Under the pieces are notes generated by a model. That model was not told where the DNA came from, made no database searches, and saw only the letters and a list, made by a program, of their open reading frames with translations. The translations under genes were made by a program, and so were the position numbers. From Thermoanaerobaculia bacterium (GTDB lineage Bacteria > Acidobacteriota > Thermoanaerobaculia > Multivoradales > Multivoraceae): 64,000 nt of DNA. The stretch spans positions 1-64,000 of the forward strand of contig JAJDUI010000025.1 in the NCBI GenBank assembly GCA_022826745.1, written 5' to 3'. Shown in pieces: positions 17,106 to 25,199 of the stretch (position 1 is its first letter; the number at the start of each line of letters is the position of its first letter).

Positions 17106-18644
17106 ATGCGAGACAACGTCGGACTCATCCTGACCAAGCGCGCCTCCGTGTCGCCGGACATGGAGGGCTTCGTCGACGTCGAGACGGAGCGCCGCTTCAC
17201 GTTCGCCGAGTGGAACCTGCGCTCGAACCGGACCGCCAACGCGCTCCGCGAACTCGGCGTCGGCAAGGGCGACCGCGTGGCGCTGCTGCTGATGAACAGC
17301 GTCGAGTACATGGAGACCTTCTTCGCGATCGCCAAGATCGGCGCCGTCTGCGTGCCGCTCAACTGGCGGCTGACGCCCGAGGAACTCTCCTTCATCATCC
17401 GTGACGCCGGCGCCGAGACGCTCGTCTTCGGCGACGAGTTCCAGGCCCAGGTGCTGGACCTGATCGCGCGCGGCGGCGGCGAGAACGGCACGAACGTGAC
17501 GCGGTGGGTCCACGTCGGCCCGGACGAGCAGCGGCCCGACGGCTGCCTTTCGTACCTCGACGCGACGACGGCGGCGGGCGACGCGGAGCCCGGGATCGGG
17601 GCCGTGGACGACGACCTGCTCTACATCATGTACACCTCGGGCACGACCGGGCTGCCCAAGGGCGCCGTTCACACCCACGCGTCGGCGCTGTGGGCGGGCC
17701 TGACGATCATGGCCAGCGCCGACACCCGCTACGGCGACCGCTACCTCGTCTCGTTGCCCCTGTTTCACGTCGGCGCCCTGACCCCGGCCACAGGCAACGT
17801 CCACCGCGGCAGCACCAGCGTCGTTCTGCGCGCCTTCGACCCGGTGCGCACCTGGCAGTTGATCGACGAAGAGAAGATCGACGTCATGCTGAAGGTGCCG
17901 GCGATGCTCAACTTCATGCTCCAGGTCTACGATCCCGAGCGCTGCAGGCACGAGCGGCTCCGCTGGTGCATGAGCGGCGCGGCGCCGGTGCCGGTCAACC
18001 TGATCGAGGCCTACGACAAGCTGGGCATCGAGATCCACCAGGTCTACGGCCTGACCGAGACCTGCGGCCCGGCCTGCCTCATCTCGCCCGAGGACGCCAT
18101 CCGCAAGGCCGGCTCGACCGGCAAGGCCTTCTTCCACACCTCCGTGCGCGTCGTCGATGGCGACGGCAACGACTGCGCCCCCGGCGAGGCCGGCGAGGTC
18201 CTGGTCGCCGGCCGCCACCTGATGAAGGAGTACTGGAACCGGCCGGAAGCCACGGCCGAGAGTCTCGTGGACGGCTGGTTCTACACCGGCGACGGCGCGG
18301 TGATGGACGAGGACGGCTTCGTCTACATCCAGGACCGGCTCAAGGACATGATCATCTCCGGCGGCGAGAACGTCTACCCCGCGGAGCTCGAAGAGGTCAT
18401 CGGCCGCCACCCCAAGGTGCTCGAAGTCGGCGTCATCGGCCGCGAGAGCGAGAAGTGGGGCGAGTCCCCGGTCGCGATCGTCGTCCGCTCCGATGAGAAC
18501 GTCGAAGGCGAGGAGATCCTCGAGTTCTGCCAGGACAAGCTGGCCCGCTTCAAGCAGCCGGTCGCCGTCCACTTCATCGACCAGTTGCCGCGCAACCCGT
18601 CCGGGAAGATCCTGAAGCGCCTGCTGCGCGAACAGTTCAACTGA
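17106..18644 (+). CDS. acyl-CoA synthetase (AMP-forming)
   Basis: 512 residues; gaggagaagg precedes the ATG. ANL superfamily: P-loop YTSGTTGLPKGAVHTH (about 178-193), adenine motif QVYGLTETCGP, GWFYTGDGAVMDEDGFVYIQ and the hinge region DRLKDMIISGGENVYPAELE, then catalytic Lys in NPSGKILKRLLREQF. It activates a carboxylic acid, most likely a medium- or long-chain fatty acid, to acyl-CoA via acyl-AMP. It lies after the PHA genes and could supply acyl-CoA to the MaoC/SDR route and PhaC. Chain-length preference cannot be told from sequence alone. Confidence 0.92.
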   Translation: MRDNVGLILTKRASVSPDMEGFVDVETERRFTFAEWNLRSNRTANALRELGVGKGDRVALLLMNSVEYMETFFAIAKIGAVCVPLNWRLTPEELSFIIRDAGAETLVFGDEFQAQVLDLIARGGGENGTNVTRWVHVGPDEQRPDGCLSYLDATTAAGDAEPGIGAVDDDLLYIMYTSGTTGLPKGAVHTHASALWAGLTIMASADTRYGDRYLVSLPLFHVGALTPATGNVHRGSTSVVLRAFDPVRTWQLIDEEKIDVMLKVPAMLNFMLQVYDPERCRHERLRWCMSGAAPVPVNLIEAYDKLGIEIHQVYGLTETCGPACLISPEDAIRKAGSTGKAFFHTSVRVVDGDGNDCAPGEAGEVLVAGRHLMKEYWNRPEATAESLVDGWFYTGDGAVMDEDGFVYIQDRLKDMIISGGENVYPAELEEVIGRHPKVLEVGVIGRESEKWGESPVAIVVRSDENVEGEEILEFCQDKLARFKQPVAVHFIDQLPRNPSGKILKRLLREQFN

Positions 18645-18712
18645 GTCGGCGCCCCCAGCTCCGCATAGGAGAGGACAACATCACCCCGTTCGGGCTCGAC
18701 ATTCACCACCCG

Positions 18713-20239
18713 GTGTTCGTCGTCTCGGCGGCCGTGATCGTTCTGTTCGTCTTCGGCACGCTGGTCTTCCAGAGCCAGGCCGCGCGGTTCTTCAGCTGGC
18801 TGCTCCCGGCGATCATCGGCGCGTTCGACTGGTTCTTCCTGTCGGCCGGCAACGTCTTCGTTCTCTTCGCCCTGCTGCTCGTGTTCCTGCCGGTCGGCAG
18901 GGTGCGGCTGGGTGGCCCGGACGCCAGACCGGAGTTCTCCTACCTGGGGTGGTTCGGGATGCTGTTCGCCGCCGGCATGGGAATCGGCCTGATGTACTTC
19001 GGCGTTTCGGAACCGCTGTCCCACTTCGGCGCCGCCCTGGACGGGCCGATGATGGACGGCGAGGGCCTGCGCAGCGACGCCGCGCCGCTGGGAGGCGCCG
19101 CCGGTAACGCGATGGCCGCGCGCGACCTCGCGATGGCGGCGACGATCTACCACTGGGGCCTGCACCCGTGGGCGATCTACGCCGTGGTCGCCCTGGCGCT
19201 GGCGTTCTTCGCCTACAACCATGGCCTGCCGCTTACCCTGCGCTCGGCCTTCTACCCGATTCTCGGCGACCGCGTGCGCGGCTGGTGGGGACACCTGATC
19301 GACGTCCTCGCCGTGTTCGCCACCCTGTTCGGCCTGGCGACGTCGCTTGGGCTGGGGACCACCCAGGCCCTGGCCGGGTTCAACCTGCTCTACGGCTGGG
19401 GTACGGGCGGTCTGGCCGCCGTGGTGCTGATCGGAGTCATCACGTTGCTCGCCGTCGTTTCGGTCGTGCGCGGCCTCGACCGCGGCATCAAGGTGCTGTC
19501 GGGGGTCAACATGACGCTCGCCCTGGCCCTGCTGCTAGCGGTCATCGCGATCGGCCCGACCGGCGAGATTCTGGTCACCGCCGCCAGGGGTGCGTTGGCC
19601 TACGCCTCGAACTTCGTGCCCCTGGCAATGCCGCTCGGCCGCGAGGACACGGCTTTCTCGCATGACTGGACCACGTTCTACTGGGCCTGGTGGGTGTCCT
19701 GGTCGCCGTTCGTCGGCATGTTCATCGCCCGAGTCTCCCGCGGCCGAACCGTGCGCGAGTTCGTCGTGTGCGTGATTCTCATCCCGACCCTGCTGTCGAT
19801 CGTCTGGATGGCGGCCTTCGGCGGCACGGCGATCTCCCAGACGATCGCGGACAGCACGGCGCCGGTAGCGTCCGCGGCCCAGGAGGTCATGCTCTTCCGG
19901 ATGGTCGAGCAGTTCCCGTTCAGTCCGGTTCTGTCGCTCGTCGGCATCGTCCTGGTGCTGGTGTTCTTCGTCACCTCGTCCGACTCCGGTTCGCTCGTCA
20001 TCGACACGATCACCGCGGGCGGCAAGGAAGACGTGCCGACCAGCCAGCGGGTCTTCTGGGCCACGCTTGAAGGCGTCGTCGCCGGGGTCCTGCTCGTCGT
20101 CGGCGGCACGGGCGCACTCGACGCCCTGCGGGCCATGACCGTGTCGACGGGCCTGCCGTTCACCCTGGTGCTGCTGGCGATGTGCTACTGCATCTGGGTC
20201 GGTCTGTGGGCCGCGGTGCGGGAGAGGAGGCGCGTCTGA
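18713..20239 (+). CDS. BCCT family transporter (betaine/choline/carnitine type)
   Basis: 508 residues from GTG 18713, but translation probably starts earlier. In frame, ATC at 18680 lies just after ggagagg and would add TPFGLDIHHP, which matches the usual N-terminus of this family; no ATG, GTG or TTG lies between. About 12 membrane segments are evident. The family signatures are present: GMGIGLMYFGVSEPLSHF near the third segment and WAWWVSWSPFVGMFIARVSR in the eighth. The transporter imports quaternary ammonium osmolytes with Na+ or H+. It lacks long cytoplasmic sensory tails. It marks the left border of the defence island. Confidence 0.9.
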   Translation: MFVVSAAVIVLFVFGTLVFQSQAARFFSWLLPAIIGAFDWFFLSAGNVFVLFALLLVFLPVGRVRLGGPDARPEFSYLGWFGMLFAAGMGIGLMYFGVSEPLSHFGAALDGPMMDGEGLRSDAAPLGGAAGNAMAARDLAMAATIYHWGLHPWAIYAVVALALAFFAYNHGLPLTLRSAFYPILGDRVRGWWGHLIDVLAVFATLFGLATSLGLGTTQALAGFNLLYGWGTGGLAAVVLIGVITLLAVVSVVRGLDRGIKVLSGVNMTLALALLLAVIAIGPTGEILVTAARGALAYASNFVPLAMPLGREDTAFSHDWTTFYWAWWVSWSPFVGMFIARVSRGRTVREFVVCVILIPTLLSIVWMAAFGGTAISQTIADSTAPVASAAQEVMLFRMVEQFPFSPVLSLVGIVLVLVFFVTSSDSGSLVIDTITAGGKEDVPTSQRVFWATLEGVVAGVLLVVGGTGALDALRAMTVSTGLPFTLVLLAMCYCIWVGLWAAVRERRRV

Positions 20240-20300
20240 CGGCCCTGTGCAAGTCGCCAAGGCAGTCGTTGGTTGTTCGAGTGCACACCGTGTACATTTC

Positions 20301-20332
20301 GCCAGTACTGGCCAAGCTCCGTGGCGGCCAGT
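20301..20332. promoter_or_regulatory. palindrome cluster upstream of the first island gene
   Basis: gccagtactggc (20301-20312) is a perfect 12-bp palindrome. Its second half, actggcc (20307-20313), is repeated in inverted form as ggccagt at 20326-20332. The cluster lies about 50 bp before the start of the first island gene at 20384 and about 60 bp after the BCCT stop. It could be an operator for the island operon or the end of the transporter transcript; no T-run follows. Confidence 0.4.
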
Positions 20333-20383
20333 GTCCGCGTCGTACGGACCTAGTCTTCAGAAACCGCCCCAAAGTCCCCACCG

Positions 20384-20761
20384 ATGCGCTACCGCGAGGA
20401 GCTTCCGCCAGGGTGTCCACCCGATGACGCCGACGAGGTCGAGGGGCCTCGCTCGATGTTCCGGCTCGTTCGGACGATTCCACCGACCGAAGACGACTTC
20501 AGATCCCAGCGAGCCGAGAAACCTGATCAAGTGTTTGCCGGTGTGACCGAGTGCCAAGTCCGCGGCCTGTCGGTCCATGCGGATCGCGCCGACTCCGAGC
20601 GGGTGCTGAAACTGCCGAAGATGAAAGGACGCCACGTCTGTAGACTGTCGTTGACGGCCGGGGCGGGTCGGGTTCAGCAGACCGGGCAGCGCTCCCATCA
20701 CACTTGGTGGCCGTTCGCTGATTACGACGTGTTGGCCTGTTGCGACGGTGACGTGCGATGA
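20384..20761 (+). CDS. hypothetical island protein (125 residues)
   Basis: No named family comes to mind, although short proteins with the pattern ELPPGCPPDDADEV, FRLVRTIPPTEDDFRSQRA, CQVRGLSVHAD and QQTGQRSHHTWWP recur next to defence genes as far as I recall. The conserved Cys, the SHHTWWP block and the compact size suggest a small globular domain. The ATG at 20384 keeps the ELPPGCPP block in the protein; ATG 20456 would lose it. The stop overlaps the start of the next gene (ATGA, 20758-20761), so the two probably act together. Confidence 0.72.
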   Translation: MRYREELPPGCPPDDADEVEGPRSMFRLVRTIPPTEDDFRSQRAEKPDQVFAGVTECQVRGLSVHADRADSERVLKLPKMKGRHVCRLSLTAGAGRVQQTGQRSHHTWWPFADYDVLACCDGDVR

Positions 20762-21903
20762 AGACCATCACCCACGAGGCGACCCTGTTCTGGTACGACG
20801 GGCCCCAGGTGTTCGAGGCGCGCGATGCGATCGGTGGCCACTACGTGGCGGTAGCCGTAGAACAACCACCCGGCGTGAGCCGCCATGTCGTCGTGGGTCT
20901 ACCGCCGGTGGAGCTGCACCGGCTCCGAGCCGGTGCGCTCGATCTGCGAGCGTGCCTGGTCGAGGCTGGTGCCGAGGAGTGGCACTTGACCCCTGTCGAC
21001 GCGGATTTGGCGGAGCCGGTTCCGCTCGACCTCCAAGCGGGCTCCCTTGAGGAGACGGGATTATTGCCGGACGAGGGCTTCTTTCTTCATCCCGATTCTC
21101 CGGACGAGTCGACGCTCGTCGAATCCCGGGCGCGCAACAGGCTGGTGATGGAACTGGCGGCCGAGCCTCCGGAGGCTGCCACCGAACATCGCATTCGACT
21201 CGATACGTACCTTGAGATTCTCGGCGAGGTCCAGACCCTGGTCAGGCATGCGTACAGGTCGGCGTGGCGGAAGCTGTCCAAGGACTATCGCGGCATGCTG
21301 GACCAGGACACGGGCCCCATGCTGGATGTTGTCGTTCCAGCGTCTGGCGGCTCGTTTCGAGTGCTTCTCGAGGCGACCCAGGCACCTAATCTGATTGGAG
21401 AGAGCGAGCTCGCCCGTGCCCTACGGCGGGTTGATGCGTTGTTCGAGGAAGTGGGGGAACCTGACAGGGCACTTGCGACGGTGCGGGAGCACAGGGGCCA
21501 CTTCGCGGGCTCTTATCTGAGGCTGCTCCGCGTTCTGGCAGAGCGCGAGACCAGCCTTCGGTACTCGTGGGCGGAGCCATCCGCAGACGGCGCATCACAC
21601 CGTTCGGTGACCTCAGCGGAGGCCGATCGACTCGTTCATGTGCTCTCCGAGGTTTCGAACCTGAGCACGGAGTCCGTCGAGTTGGTAGGCGATTTCGAGA
21701 AGTTCAACCGCGCTTCGGGTCTATGGGGGTTGCTCACGGAGGCAGGCAAAGTGCAGGGGAGGATCCGCGATGGCGGCCCGAGCTTGGACGGTTTGGAAGT
21801 CGGTGGCCGCTACAGATTCTCCTGCGTTGAAGAGATCGACCGGACCGAGGGTACTGGGCGAGAGAGAAGAACACTGTACTTGGAAGGGCACGATCCAGTC
21901 TGA
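20758..21903 (+). CDS. hypothetical island protein (381 residues), partner of the preceding gene
   Basis: I do not recognise a family. The N-terminal part (about 1-130) looks like a beta-rich domain (TLFWYDGPQVFEARDAIGGH, then YVAVAVEQPP) of the kind seen in small sensor or scaffold domains. The C-terminal half is mainly helical (YLEILGEVQTLVRHAYRSAW, ARALRRVDALFEEV) and ends with a segment resembling a small beta domain (GGRYRFSCVEEIDR). No nuclease, ATPase or membrane motif is visible. Tight coupling to the 125-residue gene suggests a two-gene unit, possibly a toxin-antitoxin-like or regulatory pair at the island edge. It is convergent with the helicase gene, 91 bp away. Confidence 0.75.
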   Translation: MKTITHEATLFWYDGPQVFEARDAIGGHYVAVAVEQPPGVSRHVVVGLPPVELHRLRAGALDLRACLVEAGAEEWHLTPVDADLAEPVPLDLQAGSLEETGLLPDEGFFLHPDSPDESTLVESRARNRLVMELAAEPPEAATEHRIRLDTYLEILGEVQTLVRHAYRSAWRKLSKDYRGMLDQDTGPMLDVVVPASGGSFRVLLEATQAPNLIGESELARALRRVDALFEEVGEPDRALATVREHRGHFAGSYLRLLRVLAERETSLRYSWAEPSADGASHRSVTSAEADRLVHVLSEVSNLSTESVELVGDFEKFNRASGLWGLLTEAGKVQGRIRDGGPSLDGLEVGGRYRFSCVEEIDRTEGTGRERRTLYLEGHDPV

Positions 21904-21994
21904 AGGTGCTGGTCGGCGAACCGAGCCGCTTGCCGGCAGTTCGGCGTCACTGCTATGACGGAAGAGAGGCCGTGGGCGCGCCGTTGTTCCGGCT

Positions 21995-24900
21995 TCAGCC
22001 GCGATCCAGTAGGTCCCCCAACGATCGCAGGTTCGTGCAGCCGGGATCAGCGTCGCTACGTTCATCCTCGTCTGCGTCCCACTCCGCCGGCTGAAACAGC
22101 GGGTTCCCCGGCGACCACAGCTCCACGCTCTCGGAATGCTCTTCGTAGTACGCCGGGTCGGTCGTCACCCGGAGCGCTTCCTTCATGCCCGGCGCGAGCA
22201 GGCTGTACTCGCGGGCGCCCATTGCGCCGACCTCGACGCCGGGCGACATGAGGTCGGGCCGCGAGATGACGCGGTCGAGGTCGGCCATAGTCACGGGCGA
22301 CTCTGGAAGCACGGGCATCTCCAAGTCCTCGTCGAGTACCTCGTCGAGATCGAAGCCGGCGCTCTCGGCCTCCTCTACGCGGTGCTGGAGTCGGTTGGCG
22401 AGAGACTGGGATGCGTCGCGGCCGGCGAGCACCTCCCCCGTGATCGTGCGCGGCAGTTCCGCCAGGATCGGTTGCAGGCGGCCGACGACGGCCTCGAACA
22501 GGCCGATTCGGTCGCGCAGCGCCTGGTACACGTCCGTCTCCACGGTGTCTTCGTAGTGCAGGTTGACGATCTGGATCGTCGCGCTCTGCTGGCCTAGCCG
22601 ATCTATGCGGCCGATGCGCTGCTCGACGCGCATCGGGTTCCACGGCATGTCGTAGTTGACGAGAGCGCCGCAGAACTGAAAGTTCAGGCCCTCCGATGCC
22701 GCGTCGGTGCATAGCAGGATGTCGGCGTCGCCGTCCCGGAAGCGTCGCTTGACTTCGTCGCGGTCGATCTTGCGCCAGTCGCCGCCGCCGGTTGGCGCTT
22801 CGCCGCCGCGGCCCGAGTAACACATCAGTCTGGCCGCGCCCCGGTCGGCGCCGAGCGACTCGCGCAGGAAGTCCATCGTGTCGGTGTACTGGGTGAACAC
22901 CATGACCTGCGCGTAGCCGTCGTCGCGGAGGCGGCCGAGTTCGGCCTTGAGCGCGGCGAGCTTGCTGTCGGGCGGGAGCCGCCGCGCCCTGCGGAGAAGG
23001 TCCGCGATGGCGCCTTGTTCCTCGGCCTGCAGGACGGCGCGCTCCTGCTCGGCCAGCTCGTCGGCGTCCCAGTTCTCGGTGCGGATCTCGTCCTCGAAGG
23101 CGTCCTCGTCCAGGCTGGTACGACGTTCGCGGCCGGCGTCCTTGGAGGCTTCCAGTCGGTCCTGGAGCGTGTTGCGGAGGGCCTGGAAGCTGCTCGCCAA
23201 GCGGCGGCGATAGGTGGTCATCACGAAGCCGACCGCGTTCCGGTCGCGGGCCTCGGCCCGGTTGTAGGTGCTGGAGATGTACTCCCCGACGGCTTCGTAG
23301 AGCTCTCGTTCCTCGGCGCTCATCGACACCATGCGGTCCTCGACGCGCCGAGCCGCGATTGCCGCGTCGACCATGCCGTGTTCCCTGTACTTCCGCAGCA
23401 GTTTGCGGGTGTGGCGCGAGACTCTGTGCCGGATGGGGGTGTTCGCTCGGGCGACGGCCACGGCGGCTCTTCGCTCCGGCGCCTCCAGCCGCCGCCGGGC
23501 GATGGATGAGGGGCTCCTCAGGGCTCTAAGCATCTTGCCGGCGCCGAGCGAACGAAGGCCGGAAGCGCGCTCCGCCACGGCACTCTCGGTGGCGCCGTAG
23601 CGAGCTTCGACCGCCCGGAACATCTCCGCGATCCGGTTCAGAGCCTCGTGTGACGGGTTCGGCGCTTCGACATCCTCGAAGAACTTCAGAAACCGCTCCT
23701 GGGTCCATTCGGGCGGCAGGCCGAGAAGAGACAGCAGATCCCAGACCTCCACCGGATGGACCTGCATCGGCGTGGCGGTCAGCAGGACCAGTCCTTCGGT
23801 CTTGTGCGCGATCCCCTGGAGCAAGCGGAGCATCGCGTTCGGCCGCTGCCTCCCCTGGCTGCTGCCGACCTCACGGCGGCGAGCGTGGTGGGCCTCGTCC
23901 ACGACGACCATGTCCCACCGCTCGGCATCTTCGAGCAGGCTCCGCGCGCGGTCGCTCCGGCGCATCAGATGGCTCGACACGATGACGGCGGGTTCCCGGT
24001 GCCAGTCGTTCCGGCCGACGTCGCGTTCGTTCGCGCCGCGGAGAGCCGGCGAGGGGTAGCGCACGATCCGCCGCCCGTCGTAGATCGGCCAGTTCAGGTT
24101 GAACTTCTCCCGCAGCTCGATCTGCCACTGCCGGCACACCGCTTTGGGCGCGAGGATGAGAATGCGCTTCGCGCGCCCGGCCAGCCAGGCCTGCCGGAGG
24201 AGCATGCCTGTCTGGATCGTCTTGCCCAGCCCCACCTCGTCGGCGATAAGCAGGCGCGGAGGCCAGTCAGCGTAGAGCCTCTCGAAGGCCCGGACCTGAT
24301 GCGGCCAAGGAGTGACTGCCGCGGTGGTTTCACCGACCCGCCGGCCGCCACCGGGCAGGGAGGGTGCCTGCTCGATGAAGGACCACACCCGGTCCCGCAG
24401 GTCCGGCGTCGGTTGGGCCGGCGACACCGACTCTTCGGCGACGGGAGCGGGCGGCGGTTCGTCGGGCGGCGTCGTCGCCTCGGCGCGCTTTAACCGGGCG
24501 GGTTTGTCTCTCTCCGGCATGAAACGCAGCAAATCCCGGCGCGCGGCCTCCGGCGCCTCCAGCACCACGACATGGGGCGATTCGTCGGCCCACAGGCGGT
24601 CGAAGTTCGCCTGCTCCCGCTGCACCCGCTCGGGCTCGGAGCCTTCGCCCCAACTCTTGTAGACACTGATGCTCTCCCAGTTCTGGCGCCAACCTGCCGC
24701 GGTTTCGTTGAGGCTGCCGGTCCAGGCGATCCGGTCGCCGACCCGGTCCTCGATCACGCCCGACTTCTCATGGAAGATCCCGTCGGACGGGATCGGCCGC
24801 CGATTGGCATTGCAGGGGACGGCAACCTTCACTTCGAGGTGGCCGCCCGCGACCATCCAGGCGAGCAGTTCCAGGGCGTCGGCCGACTCCTGGTCGGTGG

Positions 24901-25195
24901 GTTCAAGCGGTATGCTGCCGATACGCTGCTCGACCATGTCCCGCAGGCTCTCTCCGCGTTCGATCGCCTCGATCTCGGGCGGATCGAGGGTGCAGCCCAC
25001 GAGCAGCCTCATGCGCCCGGCGTTGCGGACGAGCCCCTCGATGCCTCGCGCCGCCAGGGTTAGCGCGCCGGCCTTGAAGTAGCCGGTCAGGCGGTCGTAG
25101 CAGGCCGCGTCCTCAAGCGCCGGGATATAGAAGACGCGAACTAGGTCGCCGTCCTCCGGCGTGTACTTAAGCCGCCAGTCGTGATCCGAGAGCAT
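21995..25195 (-). CDS. PLD-like nuclease domain fused to SNF2 helicase (defence)
   Basis: 1066 residues from ATG 25195. Residues 1-200 form a phospholipase-D-like domain with HEK at 142-144 and the GSLNETAAGW block (160-169). A Pro-rich linker (about 235-290) leads to a SWI2/SNF2 helicase: ADEVGLGKTIQ (318-328), DEAH (433-436), LLTATPMQ, and the C-terminal motifs LCTDAASEGLNFQ and VEQRIGRIDRLGQ. Such fusions occur in DISARM-like and related anti-phage systems, where the helicase moves on or remodels foreign DNA. Only one HxK motif is evident, so nuclease activity would need a dimer or may be absent. It is 4 bp from the methyltransferase stop and reads intact. Confidence 0.9.
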   Translation of the reverse strand: MLSDHDWRLKYTPEDGDLVRVFYIPALEDAACYDRLTGYFKAGALTLAARGIEGLVRNAGRMRLLVGCTLDPPEIEAIERGESLRDMVEQRIGSIPLEPTDQESADALELLAWMVAGGHLEVKVAVPCNANRRPIPSDGIFHEKSGVIEDRVGDRIAWTGSLNETAAGWRQNWESISVYKSWGEGSEPERVQREQANFDRLWADESPHVVVLEAPEAARRDLLRFMPERDKPARLKRAEATTPPDEPPPAPVAEESVSPAQPTPDLRDRVWSFIEQAPSLPGGGRRVGETTAAVTPWPHQVRAFERLYADWPPRLLIADEVGLGKTIQTGMLLRQAWLAGRAKRILILAPKAVCRQWQIELREKFNLNWPIYDGRRIVRYPSPALRGANERDVGRNDWHREPAVIVSSHLMRRSDRARSLLEDAERWDMVVVDEAHHARRREVGSSQGRQRPNAMLRLLQGIAHKTEGLVLLTATPMQVHPVEVWDLLSLLGLPPEWTQERFLKFFEDVEAPNPSHEALNRIAEMFRAVEARYGATESAVAERASGLRSLGAGKMLRALRSPSSIARRRLEAPERRAAVAVARANTPIRHRVSRHTRKLLRKYREHGMVDAAIAARRVEDRMVSMSAEERELYEAVGEYISSTYNRAEARDRNAVGFVMTTYRRRLASSFQALRNTLQDRLEASKDAGRERRTSLDEDAFEDEIRTENWDADELAEQERAVLQAEEQGAIADLLRRARRLPPDSKLAALKAELGRLRDDGYAQVMVFTQYTDTMDFLRESLGADRGAARLMCYSGRGGEAPTGGGDWRKIDRDEVKRRFRDGDADILLCTDAASEGLNFQFCGALVNYDMPWNPMRVEQRIGRIDRLGQQSATIQIVNLHYEDTVETDVYQALRDRIGLFEAVVGRLQPILAELPRTITGEVLAGRDASQSLANRLQHRVEEAESAGFDLDEVLDEDLEMPVLPESPVTMADLDRVISRPDLMSPGVEVGAMGAREYSLLAPGMKEALRVTTDPAYYEEHSESVELWSPGNPLFQPAEWDADEDERSDADPGCTNLRSLGDLLDRG

Positions 25196-25199
25196 GGAC

